This document shows positions 25,045-33,334 of a stretch of 64,000 bases of DNA, piece by piece. Source of the DNA: Candidatus Latescibacterota bacterium (lineage in GTDB: Bacteria > Latescibacterota > UBA2968 > UBA8231); assembly GCA_007136405.1 (NCBI GenBank), contig SLHA01000054.1, positions 1 to 64,000 on the forward strand. Direction: 5' to 3'. Below the pieces are notes generated by a model. The model was not told the origin of the DNA, did not search any database, and saw only the letters and a program-made list of their open reading frames with translations. The position numbers and the translations under genes were made by a program. The stretch's first letter is position 1. Each line of letters begins with the position of its first letter.

Positions 25045-25179
25045 CTGAGGCCTTTCGTTTTCCCGTGATCGTACTCTCCGTGCCGCAAACCGTGATGATC
25101 AGCCGCGCAAACTTTTATCTGGTGCGGCCACTGCCGGGTGGATCTTGCACGCTGCACAGTTTCAGTCTGGATGCCAGGA

Positions 25180-25437
25180 TCAGATTTCTACCGCATCGAG
25201 CTTGGACAGTAGAGTCTCGATACGCCCGCGGATGGCCTCGCGGTTCTGGGTGGCCTCCTGGTATTGCTCCTCGATCTGTTGCAGACGCGCGGTCTCACTC
25301 CGTAGTTGCTCGACTTCGCTGTCGAGCGACTCCACCCGGGACTTCAGCTCGACGTTCTCCTGGCGCAGTGTGCCCAGCACGTCGATGAGACGACCCACTT
25401 CCTGCTCGAGGCGTTCGAAGTTGCTCTCTACTGGCAT
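25180..25437 (-). CDS. Small coiled-coil protein, ZapB-like
   Basis: This 85-residue protein is almost entirely heptad-patterned (LEQEVGRLIDVLGTLRQENV, SLDSEVEQLRSETARLQQ). It has no signal or membrane segment. The location just before zapA and downstream of pheT suggests a ZapB-type division partner that bridges ZapA. Low-complexity coiled coils are hard to assign, so the family is inference. Confidence 0.7.
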   Translation of the reverse strand: MPVESNFERLEQEVGRLIDVLGTLRQENVELKSRVESLDSEVEQLRSETARLQQIEEQYQEATQNREAIRGRIETLLSKLDAVEI

Positions 25438-25489
25438 TCTCTTACAGAACTCCTGTCAGAACTGGTTGGCTGATGGTTCCCTGGACCGG

Positions 25490-27865
25490 TCAGCGCAAAC
25501 GAGCCCCCAACTGGGTCTCCAGGCGCTTGAGGATCCGATCGATCACCCGGTCGGCCTGCTTGTCCTCCAGGGTTTGATCTGGTGAACGCAGGCGAACAGC
25601 AAAGGCCAGGCTTTTTCTTCCCGCGGGAATCTGGTCTCCCTCATACAGGTCGAACAATTCGACCGATTCGATGAGTTCGGGAGATGCCGCGCGGATCTGC
25701 TGCATCAAGACTTCGCATTCGACATCCTGGTCGACGACGACCGCCAGATCCCGTTCCACCGCCGGATAGCGGGGGAGCGGTTTGAAACCCGGTGCATATC
25801 TGGTGTGCAGCCGTACGAGCGGGTCCGTCTCCAGCTCAAAGATATGAACGGGACGGTCGATATCAAATGCCGATCGTACGGACGGGGCCACTTCACCGAG
25901 CCAGCCGCACTCCAATCCTTGCAGATGGACCCGGGCACTGTACCCAGGGCGCAACAATGGGTGCTCCGCCGCGGTCAGGCGTACGGCGTAATCCGGAAAG
26001 AGATCCTCCAGGGTGCCGCGGAGGTCCAGCAGGCCGGCCTCGCGCCGATCCTGCTGCCAGGTGGAGGCTGTCACCGGACCACAGCAGAGGGCGGCCAGGC
26101 GCCGGTATTCTGCCGGGGTTTCTGCCTCTGTTTGGGTACGGAAGCAGGTGCCGATCTCGTAGATGAACACGCGCTCGACGCGCCGGTTGAGGTTGCGGCG
26201 GGTTACATCCAGCAGACTGGTGGCGAGCGTGGAACGCATCACGGACTGGGTCTCGGTGGGGGGATTGGCCAGCCGCATGGCTGTGGTCTCACCGGTCAGT
26301 TCCAGCCATGCTTGTTCGACCACGGTGTTGGTGACGACTTCGTCGAAACCGAGGCCCAACAGCCGTTCGCCCAGTTTGCGTTCAACCGCCAGGGCGGGTG
26401 CCGGGGGCGCCAGCCATGGACCGCAGGCCGACTGGCTGGCGGGGATGCTGTCGAACCCATGGATACGTCCAACTTCCTCGATGAGGTCGACTTCGCGGGT
26501 CAGATCCGGCCGGTACGAGGGCGGCGTGACCTGCATGAGCGGAGCAGGGAGGCTGACCGTGCAACCCAGCCGTTCCAGGGTGCGTGCCATATCCGCAGGC
26601 TGGAGCTGCGTAGCCAGCAGCGCATTGAGGCGCTCCGCGCGCAGCGTCAGCTGCGGTGGCTGCGGGCAGGCGGAGCGGACGTCTATGGGGGAAGGGGCGA
26701 TCCGGCCGCCAGCCAAATCGGTGATGAGCGCGGCGGCCCGGTCCAGTGCAACCGGTGCCATGGCCCAGTCCGCTCCCCGTTCAAAACGCATGGCGGCCTC
26801 TGTCTGTACACCGAGGGCGGTCCGGCCGCGGCGTACCCGGGACGGATCGAAATAGGCGCTTTCCAGGAGAAGGTCCGTGGTGGTCTCCGTTACCTCCGAG
26901 GAAGCTCCCCCCATGATGCCGGCCAGGGCCACCGGCTGATGCGCGTCGGCAATCACCAGTATGTCGCTGCTCAGGTCCCGCAGGACGCCGTCCAGGGTCT
27001 GCAGCTGTTCGCCGGCGCGCGCCCGGCGGACGACGATGCGACCGCCGCCGATGCGGCCGAGATCGAAGGCATGCAGAGGCTGGCCCAGCTCCTGAAGAAC
27101 GTAGTTGGTGATGTCCACGACGTTGTTGATAGGCCGTTGTCCGACCGCTTGCAGGCGCCGTTGCAGCCATTCCGGGGAGGGGCCGACACGCACGCCCCGG
27201 ACGATACGGGCCACGTACCGGGGACATCCCTGGGAGTCCTGGATGTCGATGCCGATACCGGTGTGGCAAGGATCACCGGACGCGGGTGCGGCGAGGCGCG
27301 GCCAGGCGAGTTCGGCGCCGGTCAGTGCTCTGACCTCCCGGGCGATGCCCCAGACGCTCAGGCAGTCCGGCCGGTTGGGCGTGACCTCGAAGTCGATGGC
27401 AACATCCTCGAGTCCGAGGGCAGGGGCCAGCGGGGTGCCAGGCGTCAGGCCGTCATCCAGGACCATGATACCCTGATGATCGACTCCCAGGCCCAGTTCG
27501 TCCTCCGCGCAGATCATGCCCGCCGATGCGACGCCCCGGATACGTGTTTTTCTGATCTGCATGCCACCGGCCAGAGTGGCTCCCTCGAGGGCCACGGCTA
27601 CCTTCTGGCCGGCCTGAACGTTGGGGGCGCCACAAACGATATCCCGGGTATCTGTGCCGATGTCCACGGTGCAGATGGATAGGCGGTCCGCGTCAGGATG
27701 GGGCCGGCATTGTACTACCTGACCGACGATCATGTGCTGAAAGCCCGCGGCCAGGTCCGTGACACTCTCCGTTTCCAGGCCTGACATGGTGAGCTTGTCC
27801 ACCAGCTGCCGCCAGTCCCACGGAACATCGATGTATTCTTTTAGCCAGTTATACGTGATTTTCAT
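25490..27865 (-). CDS. pheT: Phenylalanyl-tRNA synthetase beta subunit
   Basis: This 791-residue subunit starts MKITYNWLKEYIDVPWDW. An N-terminal tRNA-binding OB fold (GLETESV, VVQCRPHPDADRLSICTVD, VCGAPNVQ) is followed by the B3/B4 editing domain, B5, and the C-terminal anticodon-recognition FDX-ACB domain (PRYPAVERDLAVVVD). The alpha2beta2 enzyme charges tRNA-Phe and edits mischarged tyrosine. An open frame upstream to 28012 is not used: it would destroy the conserved start. The spacing to pheS is 94 bp. Confidence 0.97.
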   Translation of the reverse strand: MKITYNWLKEYIDVPWDWRQLVDKLTMSGLETESVTDLAAGFQHMIVGQVVQCRPHPDADRLSICTVDIGTDTRDIVCGAPNVQAGQKVAVALEGATLAGGMQIRKTRIRGVASAGMICAEDELGLGVDHQGIMVLDDGLTPGTPLAPALGLEDVAIDFEVTPNRPDCLSVWGIAREVRALTGAELAWPRLAAPASGDPCHTGIGIDIQDSQGCPRYVARIVRGVRVGPSPEWLQRRLQAVGQRPINNVVDITNYVLQELGQPLHAFDLGRIGGGRIVVRRARAGEQLQTLDGVLRDLSSDILVIADAHQPVALAGIMGGASSEVTETTTDLLLESAYFDPSRVRRGRTALGVQTEAAMRFERGADWAMAPVALDRAAALITDLAGGRIAPSPIDVRSACPQPPQLTLRAERLNALLATQLQPADMARTLERLGCTVSLPAPLMQVTPPSYRPDLTREVDLIEEVGRIHGFDSIPASQSACGPWLAPPAPALAVERKLGERLLGLGFDEVVTNTVVEQAWLELTGETTAMRLANPPTETQSVMRSTLATSLLDVTRRNLNRRVERVFIYEIGTCFRTQTEAETPAEYRRLAALCCGPVTASTWQQDRREAGLLDLRGTLEDLFPDYAVRLTAAEHPLLRPGYSARVHLQGLECGWLGEVAPSVRSAFDIDRPVHIFELETDPLVRLHTRYAPGFKPLPRYPAVERDLAVVVDQDVECEVLMQQIRAASPELIESVELFDLYEGDQIPAGRKSLAFAVRLRSPDQTLEDKQADRVIDRILKRLETQLGARLR

Positions 27866-27959
27866 GGTTTGCAAGCTTCCCGGGAGCGTGCGCGCGGCTG
27901 CGGTCCCGGATACAGGTCTACCGGCGACAGCGGTAAGCCGCGTGATAGCGTTACAGCGG

Positions 27960-28970
27960 TCAGAATTGCCGGTTGAAGCGAAGGTCGTTGTCGAGAAACA
28001 GGCGGATGTCATCGATGCCGTAGCGGATCATGGCAACGCGTTCGAGACCCATACCGAAAGCAAAACCGGTGTATACCTCCGGATCATATCCGACGGCCTC
28101 GAACACTGCTGGATCCACCATGCCGGCGCCGGCGACTTCGATCCATCCGGTGCCCTTGCAGACTCGACACGACGGATCCGGTCCCTGGCACAGCGAACAG
28201 GAAAAGTCGTATTCGACGCTGGGCTCGGTGAACGGAAAGAAGTGGGGACGAAAGCGAACCCGGGTCTGTTCGCCCAGGAGCTGGCGGCCCATCATCTGGA
28301 TGGTGCCCTTGAGATCGGCTAACGACACTCCGCGGTCCACATACAGCCCTTCCAGCTGGTGGAAGGCGAAATGATGCGTGGCGTCTACGGATTCCTTACG
28401 GTAGCACCGCCCCGGCGCCACGACACGGACGGGTGGGGCGGTGTGGGCCATGACCCGGATCTGGACGGTGGACGTCTGGGTGCGCAGCAGCATGCCGTCG
28501 CGCAGGTAGAAGGTGTCCTGCAGATCACGCGCCGGATGGTCAGGAGGGGTGTTGAGAGCATCGAAATTATGGTATTCGTCCTCGACCTCGGGGCCGGAGG
28601 CGACGTCGAATCCCATGCCCCGGAAGATGTCGACCAACTCCCAGCTCAGGCTGGTGAGCAGGTGTCTCTTGCCGCAGCCGCGGCGGCGGCCGGGCAGGGT
28701 TACATCCATGCCCCGGCTTTCGCTCTCCTGTTCCAGCGCGGCCTGCCGTTCTTCCAGCGCGGTTTGGATGACCTGTTGCGCCTTTCCGGTGGCCGCGCCG
28801 GCTGCCGGCCGTTCTTCTGGAGGCAACGTGCCGATCCTGCTCATGAGGGCGCGTAGCTGGCTCTTGCGCCCCAGGTACCGGACCCTGAGCTCCTCCAGCT
28901 GACGGGAATCGGCTGCAGAGCCTATGTCCGCGCCGGCTGCCTCGATGAGACGGTTCACTTCATCCAACAT
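27960..28970 (-). CDS. pheS: Phenylalanyl-tRNA synthetase alpha subunit
   Basis: This 336-residue class II catalytic subunit has a coiled-coil N-terminus, then motif 2 (CYRKESVDATHHFAFHQLEG), a zinc-ribbon-like C..C...C..C stretch (CSLCQGPDPSCRVCKGTG) and motif 3 (GFAFGMGLERVAMIRYGI). It forms the active site for Phe activation. The Shine-Dalgarno is weak. Two hairpins lie in the 267-bp gap from rplT, which may hold attenuation or a processing site. Confidence 0.97.
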   Translation of the reverse strand: MLDEVNRLIEAAGADIGSAADSRQLEELRVRYLGRKSQLRALMSRIGTLPPEERPAAGAATGKAQQVIQTALEERQAALEQESESRGMDVTLPGRRRGCGKRHLLTSLSWELVDIFRGMGFDVASGPEVEDEYHNFDALNTPPDHPARDLQDTFYLRDGMLLRTQTSTVQIRVMAHTAPPVRVVAPGRCYRKESVDATHHFAFHQLEGLYVDRGVSLADLKGTIQMMGRQLLGEQTRVRFRPHFFPFTEPSVEYDFSCSLCQGPDPSCRVCKGTGWIEVAGAGMVDPAVFEAVGYDPEVYTGFAFGMGLERVAMIRYGIDDIRLFLDNDLRFNRQF

Positions 28971-29094
28971 GATGGAAGGGTATCCGCGCCGGAGGCGAAA
29001 GAAACGGAGGCTGCTGGCATACCTGCCGCTTGCGGGGCGGAGATCGGAAGGGAGGTGGCACCGCAGCTCCGGACAGTGTGATGCTGATACTGCT

Positions 29095-29127
29095 CTGGGC
29101 AGCGCCCAGGCCCGGCATTTTCCGGGC
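29095..29127 (-). other. Two back-to-back hairpins in the pheS leader
   Basis: On the minus strand GCCCGG/CCGGGC (29127-29110) with a 6-nt loop is followed directly by CTGGGC/GCCCAG (29109-29095) with a 3-nt loop. No T tract follows. They could slow polymerase or act as a processing site between rplT and pheS. Confidence 0.4.
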
Positions 29128-29237
29128 AGCGTGTGCCGATGAGCGGGTCCGCGGCGCGCCTGCCGCCACGTGACCCGTGCCCGCCAAGGCCCGGGCTCGC
29201 ACCGGCGGGCAGAATACGGGTACGGACCCGGACGGGG

Positions 29238-29591
29238 CTACAGCTGCGCCTTGGCCTGCTCGGCTACCGCGGCAAACGCCTGGGGATCCTGTACGGCCAT
29301 GTCTGCCAGCAGCTTGCGGTTGACCTGGATGCCCGCCTTGTTCAGTCCGCAGACGAACTGACTGTAGGAGACGCCGTGCAGACGGGCGGCAGCGTTGATC
29401 CGCGCGATCCACAGGCGCCGGAAATCACGTTTGCGGTTGCGGCGATCCCGGTATGCATAGGCCTGGGCCCGATTGAGCGCTTCCTGGGCGGTGCGATACA
29501 GGCGGCTGCGCGCACCCCAGTATCCCCTGGTTTTTTTCAGAACTTTTCTTTTGCGCCGATTGGTGGCGACGGCGTGCTTGACTCTTGGCAT
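29238..29591 (-). CDS. rplT: Ribosomal protein L20
   Basis: This 117-residue protein has the standard L20 sequence from [18 protein letters not shown] to the end, with basic patches that bind 23S rRNA during assembly. GGAG precedes the ATG by nine bases. It follows rpmI by about 80 bp and is part of the classic L35-L20 pair, whose product can repress its own operon in other bacteria. Confidence 0.98.
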   Translation of the reverse strand: MPRVKHAVATNRRKRKVLKKTRGYWGARSRLYRTAQEALNRAQAYAYRDRRNRKRDFRRLWIARINAAARLHGVSYSQFVCGLNKAGIQVNRKLLADMAVQDPQAFAAVAEQAKAQL

Positions 29592-29672
29592 CAGTGGGGT
29601 CTCCGGTTAGCGTCCTGAAGGGTCACGCGCCTGCCCGGCCCTGATGTGCGGCTGCACACAGGGCGGAGCCGT

Positions 29673-29870
29673 TCACTTCAAGACCAGAGCGCGTTTGACT
29701 ATATTCAGGTTGGCGCTGGCTACGGGCTTGTTCGAGCGCAGGTTGCGCTTGCGCTTGGTGGAGCGGTTGCCGAGCAGATGGGTACCGTATGCGGACCGCC
29801 GCTTCAGGCTGCCCGAGCCCCGCTGCTTGAACCGTTTGGCGGAGGAGCGATGCGTCTTGATTTTGGGCAT
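29673..29870 (-). CDS. rpmI: Ribosomal protein L35
   Basis: This 65-residue protein matches L35 ([32 protein letters not shown]). It is part of the large subunit. The gene starts the transcript from the promoter at 29966-29993. In most bacteria infC precedes it; here no IF-3 gene is found upstream. Confidence 0.97.
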   Translation of the reverse strand: MPKIKTHRSSAKRFKQRGSGSLKRRSAYGTHLLGNRSTKRKRNLRSNKPVASANLNIVKRALVLK

Positions 29871-29965
29871 GTATGGGTGAACCTCTCCGTGTTCAGGTGC
29901 GGCTGCGATGGAGGCCGGCCAGTCAGGACGGGCTGATATCCAGGGTTTTAGCTCGAAGAAAGGAA

Positions 29966-29993
29966 AAAATAGCGAGTTAAGTCCTTATGTCAA
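29966..29993 (-). promoter_or_regulatory. sigma-70 promoter of rpmI-rplT
   Basis: On the minus strand TTGACA (29993-29988), a 16-nt spacer and TATTTT (29971-29966). The leader to rpmI is about 90 nt and could carry the L20 autoregulatory structure known in other species, though no fold was proven here. Confidence 0.75.
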
Positions 29994-30242
29994 GGCACCG
30001 TTCGGGTTCGTGCGGTCTGAACCGGTTGCCGGCACCTGCCTGCGCCGGGCCGACACCGGTATTGCCCGGAAGAACCGGCAACGGAAGGCAGGCGAATAAC
30101 GGACCAAATCGCTGCCTCGTTTTTGTGGGTACAACCGAGCAGACGATACCCCTGGAGAGGCCTCGCCTCAGCTCCCCCGACGTTGAACAAGCGCCTCGCG
30201 TGGGAACTCGACGCAAATGCAACAGAAGCTGCCCAGGCAGGG

Positions 30243-30512
30243 TCAGGGCGGGTCGTTGAGCCGCTGTTCCAGCCGTTCGCGGATCCAGGGGCGCAGGAAA
30301 ATGTCATGCAGAGGAAAGTGGCACAGCGTCTGTTCAAGCAAGTCGATCCGCTCGGCCATGGAGAGGGCGCGATTGAGGATAAGGCAGCTCCTGCCGTGCA
30401 GCCGGCACAGCCCGCCGCGGCGGTCCATCACGTCGTACCGGACCTCGATATCCAGCTCTGCAGCCAGTTGTTCCAGGTCCTGCAGAAGCGCGTCTTCTTC
30501 CATGTGTGCCAT
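30243..30512 (-). CDS. Conserved-looking small hypothetical protein (89 aa)
   Basis: The product starts MAHMEEDALLQDLEQLAA and contains a striking GGLCRLHGRSCLILNRALS core, then helices ending LRPWIRERLEQRL. No signal or membrane segment is seen. The GGLCR..G...LN pattern looks like a small FCB-group protein family of unknown role, an impression that needs a search. The start may be the ATG at 30512 or 30503; neither has a strong Shine-Dalgarno. It lies upstream of and on the same strand as rpmI, about 250 bp away, but probably in its own transcript. Confidence 0.55.
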   Translation of the reverse strand: MAHMEEDALLQDLEQLAAELDIEVRYDVMDRRGGLCRLHGRSCLILNRALSMAERIDLLEQTLCHFPLHDIFLRPWIRERLEQRLNDPP

Positions 30513-30914
30513 TCGGGTAACCCACCCGCCGCGTGGCGGATGCGGTCCTGGTGGGCGTGTCTGACCGGCCGACATGGGTGTCGGTCATGCCGGCTCTGTG
30601 CTGATGTCCTCCGGGGTGATATAATATAGGGCAAGACACCGGCCGGCACAGCAGCCAGCACCGGCCCGCCTCTCCGGGTTTTCCGTGCTTGCCTGCCGCC
30701 TGCGCCAACTCCGTAGGAAGGGGGGCGGACAGGCAGCGGGGTGATGAGCGGGCCGATACCCGGATACCCGGCCACAGCGGCCGCAGCGCAAACCACGGCT
30801 ACAACGGCCACCGCGCGATACCCGGTCACAACGGCCGCAGCGCGGTACACGGTCGTGCGTGGGAGCGGTCGGTCCCGCAGCCCCTGGACCCATCAGCTTG
30901 ACACGGAGGAAAAT
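30513..30914. other. Divergent intergenic region before surE
   Basis: It contains an AT-rich patch GATATAATATAG (30618-30629) that reads as a -10 on both strands, then a 27-bp, three-unit tandem repeat. No gene or stable RNA is evident. An open frame continuing into surE from 30741 is built from repeat-derived Pro/Thr/Ala codons and is not convincing. Confidence 0.5.
30763..30843 (+). repeat. 27-bp repeat, three units
   Basis: GATACCCGG begins units at 30763-30789 and 30817-30843, with a diverged middle unit at 30790-30816. The period is a multiple of three, and the two outer copies differ at only two bases. Confidence 0.7.
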
Positions 30915-31808
30915 GTGAGTCTGCACAAGCCTGTAAGTGATCCCTGGATTCTGGTAACCAACGATGATGGCGTGGATTCGCCTGCCGTCCCGCTCCTGCT
31001 GCGCGAGTTGTCGCGCATCGCCCCGGTCAGGGGGGTGCTGCCTGCGTCGGAGTGTAGCTGGACCGGTAAGATCATGAGTCGTTTCGCCGCTCTGAGACCG
31101 CGCCGGGCCACGGCGGCGGAAAATGGTGCATACGAGGTATGGGTTGTCGACGGATATCCGGCGGACTGCGCCAATCTGGGTATTCATACGCTTTTCCCGA
31201 CGCGGCCGGCTCTCGTGGTTTCCGGCATCAACCTGGGTACCAATGCCGGCCTTGCCTATCTGCTCAGTTCGGGGACGGTAGGCGCCGCTGTGGAGGGCAT
31301 GCTCGGTGGCATTCCGGCGGCGGCTTTTTCCGTGCACTTGAATGCCGTCGACTACGATCGCTGGCGCCGCGATCGGGTCGCCACCCCCCAGGTGCTGGCA
31401 TTGCTCGGTCATGCCGCAGTTGTCACTCGGGAGATCGTGGAGGAGCTTCTTGACCGGGGCATGCCCGGGGATGCATCGGTGCTGACGGTCAATATGCCCA
31501 GCACCACCAAGCCGGCCACGCCGCGGCGGCTCGCGCGCGTGACGCGGACCGAATACGGCGCCTATTTCGTGCCGTCTGCAAGCGGCCGGTATGAATACGG
31601 TTTCTCGGGGGTGCGGGTTACGGAGCCCATTGTGGACGGAGACCTGGCGGCTCTGGAGCGCGGTGAGGTGACGTTATCGCCGTTGCGCTTTGTTCTGGAT
31701 GCCACCGTGACGGAGGCTGACCGGAGCCGTTTCGAGCGTGTGGAACAAGCTGATGCGCATGCCGGCGGACGGTTGTCCCGCGAGAACGAGCCTGTGGCAA
31801 GGAAATAA
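30915..31808 (+). CDS. surE: 5'/3'-nucleotidase SurE
   Basis: This 297-residue metal-dependent phosphatase removes phosphate from nucleoside monophosphates. Motifs are WILVTNDDGVDSPAV (the NDDG metal site), SECSWTG, VVDGYPADC, SGINLGTNAG and LSSGTVGAAVEG. The GTG at 30915 has GGAGG five bases upstream, so the open frame upstream is not used. It is about 40 residues longer than E. coli SurE, mainly at the C-terminus. It is followed after 5 bp by an Omp85-type barrel gene, so the two are likely cotranscribed. Confidence 0.92.
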   Translation: MSLHKPVSDPWILVTNDDGVDSPAVPLLLRELSRIAPVRGVLPASECSWTGKIMSRFAALRPRRATAAENGAYEVWVVDGYPADCANLGIHTLFPTRPALVVSGINLGTNAGLAYLLSSGTVGAAVEGMLGGIPAAAFSVHLNAVDYDRWRRDRVATPQVLALLGHAAVVTREIVEELLDRGMPGDASVLTVNMPSTTKPATPRRLARVTRTEYGAYFVPSASGRYEYGFSGVRVTEPIVDGDLAALERGEVTLSPLRFVLDATVTEADRSRFERVEQADAHAGGRLSRENEPVARK

Positions 31809-31813
31809 CCACC

Positions 31814-33334
31814 ATGTGTGCGGGTGAGTCCTTTTATATCGGATCGGACATGAGGGGGCAGCGGACCAGCTTTCAGCCCCAGTCCTGCACCGGGCGGTGC
31901 CTGGTGGCCGCCACCGGTGCCGGCATGGCCATCGCCTTGCTGTGGATGGGATCCGTGAATGCGGAAACCGGCTCTAGCTGGGCGGGCTACGGGTATGCCC
32001 GACAGCCGGTGATGCAGGACACCGTGCGGCAGGAGGATGAGCCGCAGCCATCCGCGGAGACCGACACGCTGGAAACGGGGAATCAGGACAGTTTGCCCGC
32101 TCTGATATGGGGAGCGCCGCGGCTGCTTGTCGAAGAAGCTCCCAGAGGTCTGGTAAAGGCACAGAAAGTCGCCGCGGACCAGACCATGGACGCGGTGCGC
32201 TGGCTGGCCAAGCGCCGGCAGTTGACCATCAACGATGTTCCGTACGGGGTGACCGGCCTGCCCGTATTTTATTACAGCACCAATACCGGCTGGAATTACG
32301 GGGCCAGGATTCATTGGGTCGACTACCAGCGGCGTCCCTACAGGTATAAAACCACCATTAACACGCTGCATTCCACCCGTGGCAGGAGTGATTCGTACCT
32401 GCGTTTCAAAGTACCGAAAATATCGGATACGGGTTTCGGCGTGGAACTTCTGTTCGCCGACAGACAGGATATCCGGGTGCGGTACTACGGGCGGGGTAAC
32501 CAGTCGGAGATAGTCGACGCCTTCACCGATCCTGACAGTCCGTGCTTCCGCGACGAAAACTACTACTATTACGTGCTTCAGCAACCGAGCTTCACCTTTA
32601 CCTTGTTGCGCCATCTGTACGGTCCGCTGCGCATCTCCACGGCTGTCGGACTACAGAGTACCACGGTGCGTCCGCGCGGGGAGCGGTCCTATTACCTCGA
32701 TGCAGGAACTCCGTATGGAGTGCGGGATGGACACGCCGGCTTTGTCGGTTTCCGGTTGACGTGGGATACCCGGGATGACGAAACCGTGCCCAAGCGCGGC
32801 GTCTTTCATCGCTGGTCCTACGAGACGGCGCGTAATTCCGTCCTGGCGTTGTTCTTCGAGCCAATCGATTTCCACCGGTACACCTTCACGGATGCGCGCT
32901 ATTATCCTGTGACGCAACGTCTGAATCTGGCTCAGCGCACGATCTTCGAGGTTCTGAGCGGTACCGTGCCTCTGTACGCGTACGGGGAAATCGGCGGCGG
33001 AATAGACATCAAGGGGTTGGGGGGCAGTGATACGTTAAGGGGATACGACAGCCAGCGATTCACGGACAATGTGCGCTTCATGACCAACACCGAGTTGCGC
33101 TGTCATCTGGGCAGTCTGCAGATGTACAAGCAATACCTGGAATTTCACGCTGTCCTGTTCTTCGATACCGGACGCGTCTGGAGGAATCTGGACGACCTGA
33201 CGCTGTCCGGGCTTCACGGTAGCGGCGGCGCAGGGTTGCGTATCTACTGGAATGCCGATTTCGTCATCCGGCTGGGAGTGGCCGTTTCCACGGAACAGTA
33301 CTCCACCCATCTCAGGTACAGCAACATTTTCTGA
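31814..33334 (+). CDS. Omp85-type outer-membrane barrel (surface antigen D15-like), no POTRA
   Basis: This 506-residue protein has a long N-terminal part with a hydrophobic signal-like stretch (VAATGAGMAIALLWMGS, residues about 31-47, cleaved near VNA). A low-complexity region follows, then a barrel from about 140 to 506. Omp85 marks are LTWDTRDDETVPKRG, LGGSDTLRGYDSQRF and a C-terminal YSNIF ending in Phe. No POTRA domain precedes the barrel, so it is not BamA; it may be a TamA-like or patatin-type barrel relative. AGGA lies ten bases before the ATG at 31814. A start at the internal ATG (31850) is possible. Its last 23 bases overlap the bioY gene tail-to-tail. Confidence 0.8.
   Translation: MCAGESFYIGSDMRGQRTSFQPQSCTGRCLVAATGAGMAIALLWMGSVNAETGSSWAGYGYARQPVMQDTVRQEDEPQPSAETDTLETGNQDSLPALIWGAPRLLVEEAPRGLVKAQKVAADQTMDAVRWLAKRRQLTINDVPYGVTGLPVFYYSTNTGWNYGARIHWVDYQRRPYRYKTTINTLHSTRGRSDSYLRFKVPKISDTGFGVELLFADRQDIRVRYYGRGNQSEIVDAFTDPDSPCFRDENYYYYVLQQPSFTFTLLRHLYGPLRISTAVGLQSTTVRPRGERSYYLDAGTPYGVRDGHAGFVGFRLTWDTRDDETVPKRGVFHRWSYETARNSVLALFFEPIDFHRYTFTDARYYPVTQRLNLAQRTIFEVLSGTVPLYAYGEIGGGIDIKGLGGSDTLRGYDSQRFTDNVRFMTNTELRCHLGSLQMYKQYLEFHAVLFFDTGRVWRNLDDLTLSGLHGSGGAGLRIYWNADFVIRLGVAVSTEQYSTHLRYSNIF

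Noticed and set aside
29051-29064. GGAGGTGGCACCGC, similar to the conserved T-box sequence
   Set aside because: It is on the plus strand, while pheS and rplT are on the minus strand, and no specifier loop or terminator accompanies it.
30741-30914. N-terminal extension of SurE
   Set aside because: The extension is repeat-coded, and a strong GGAGG precedes the GTG at 30915, which matches the family start.
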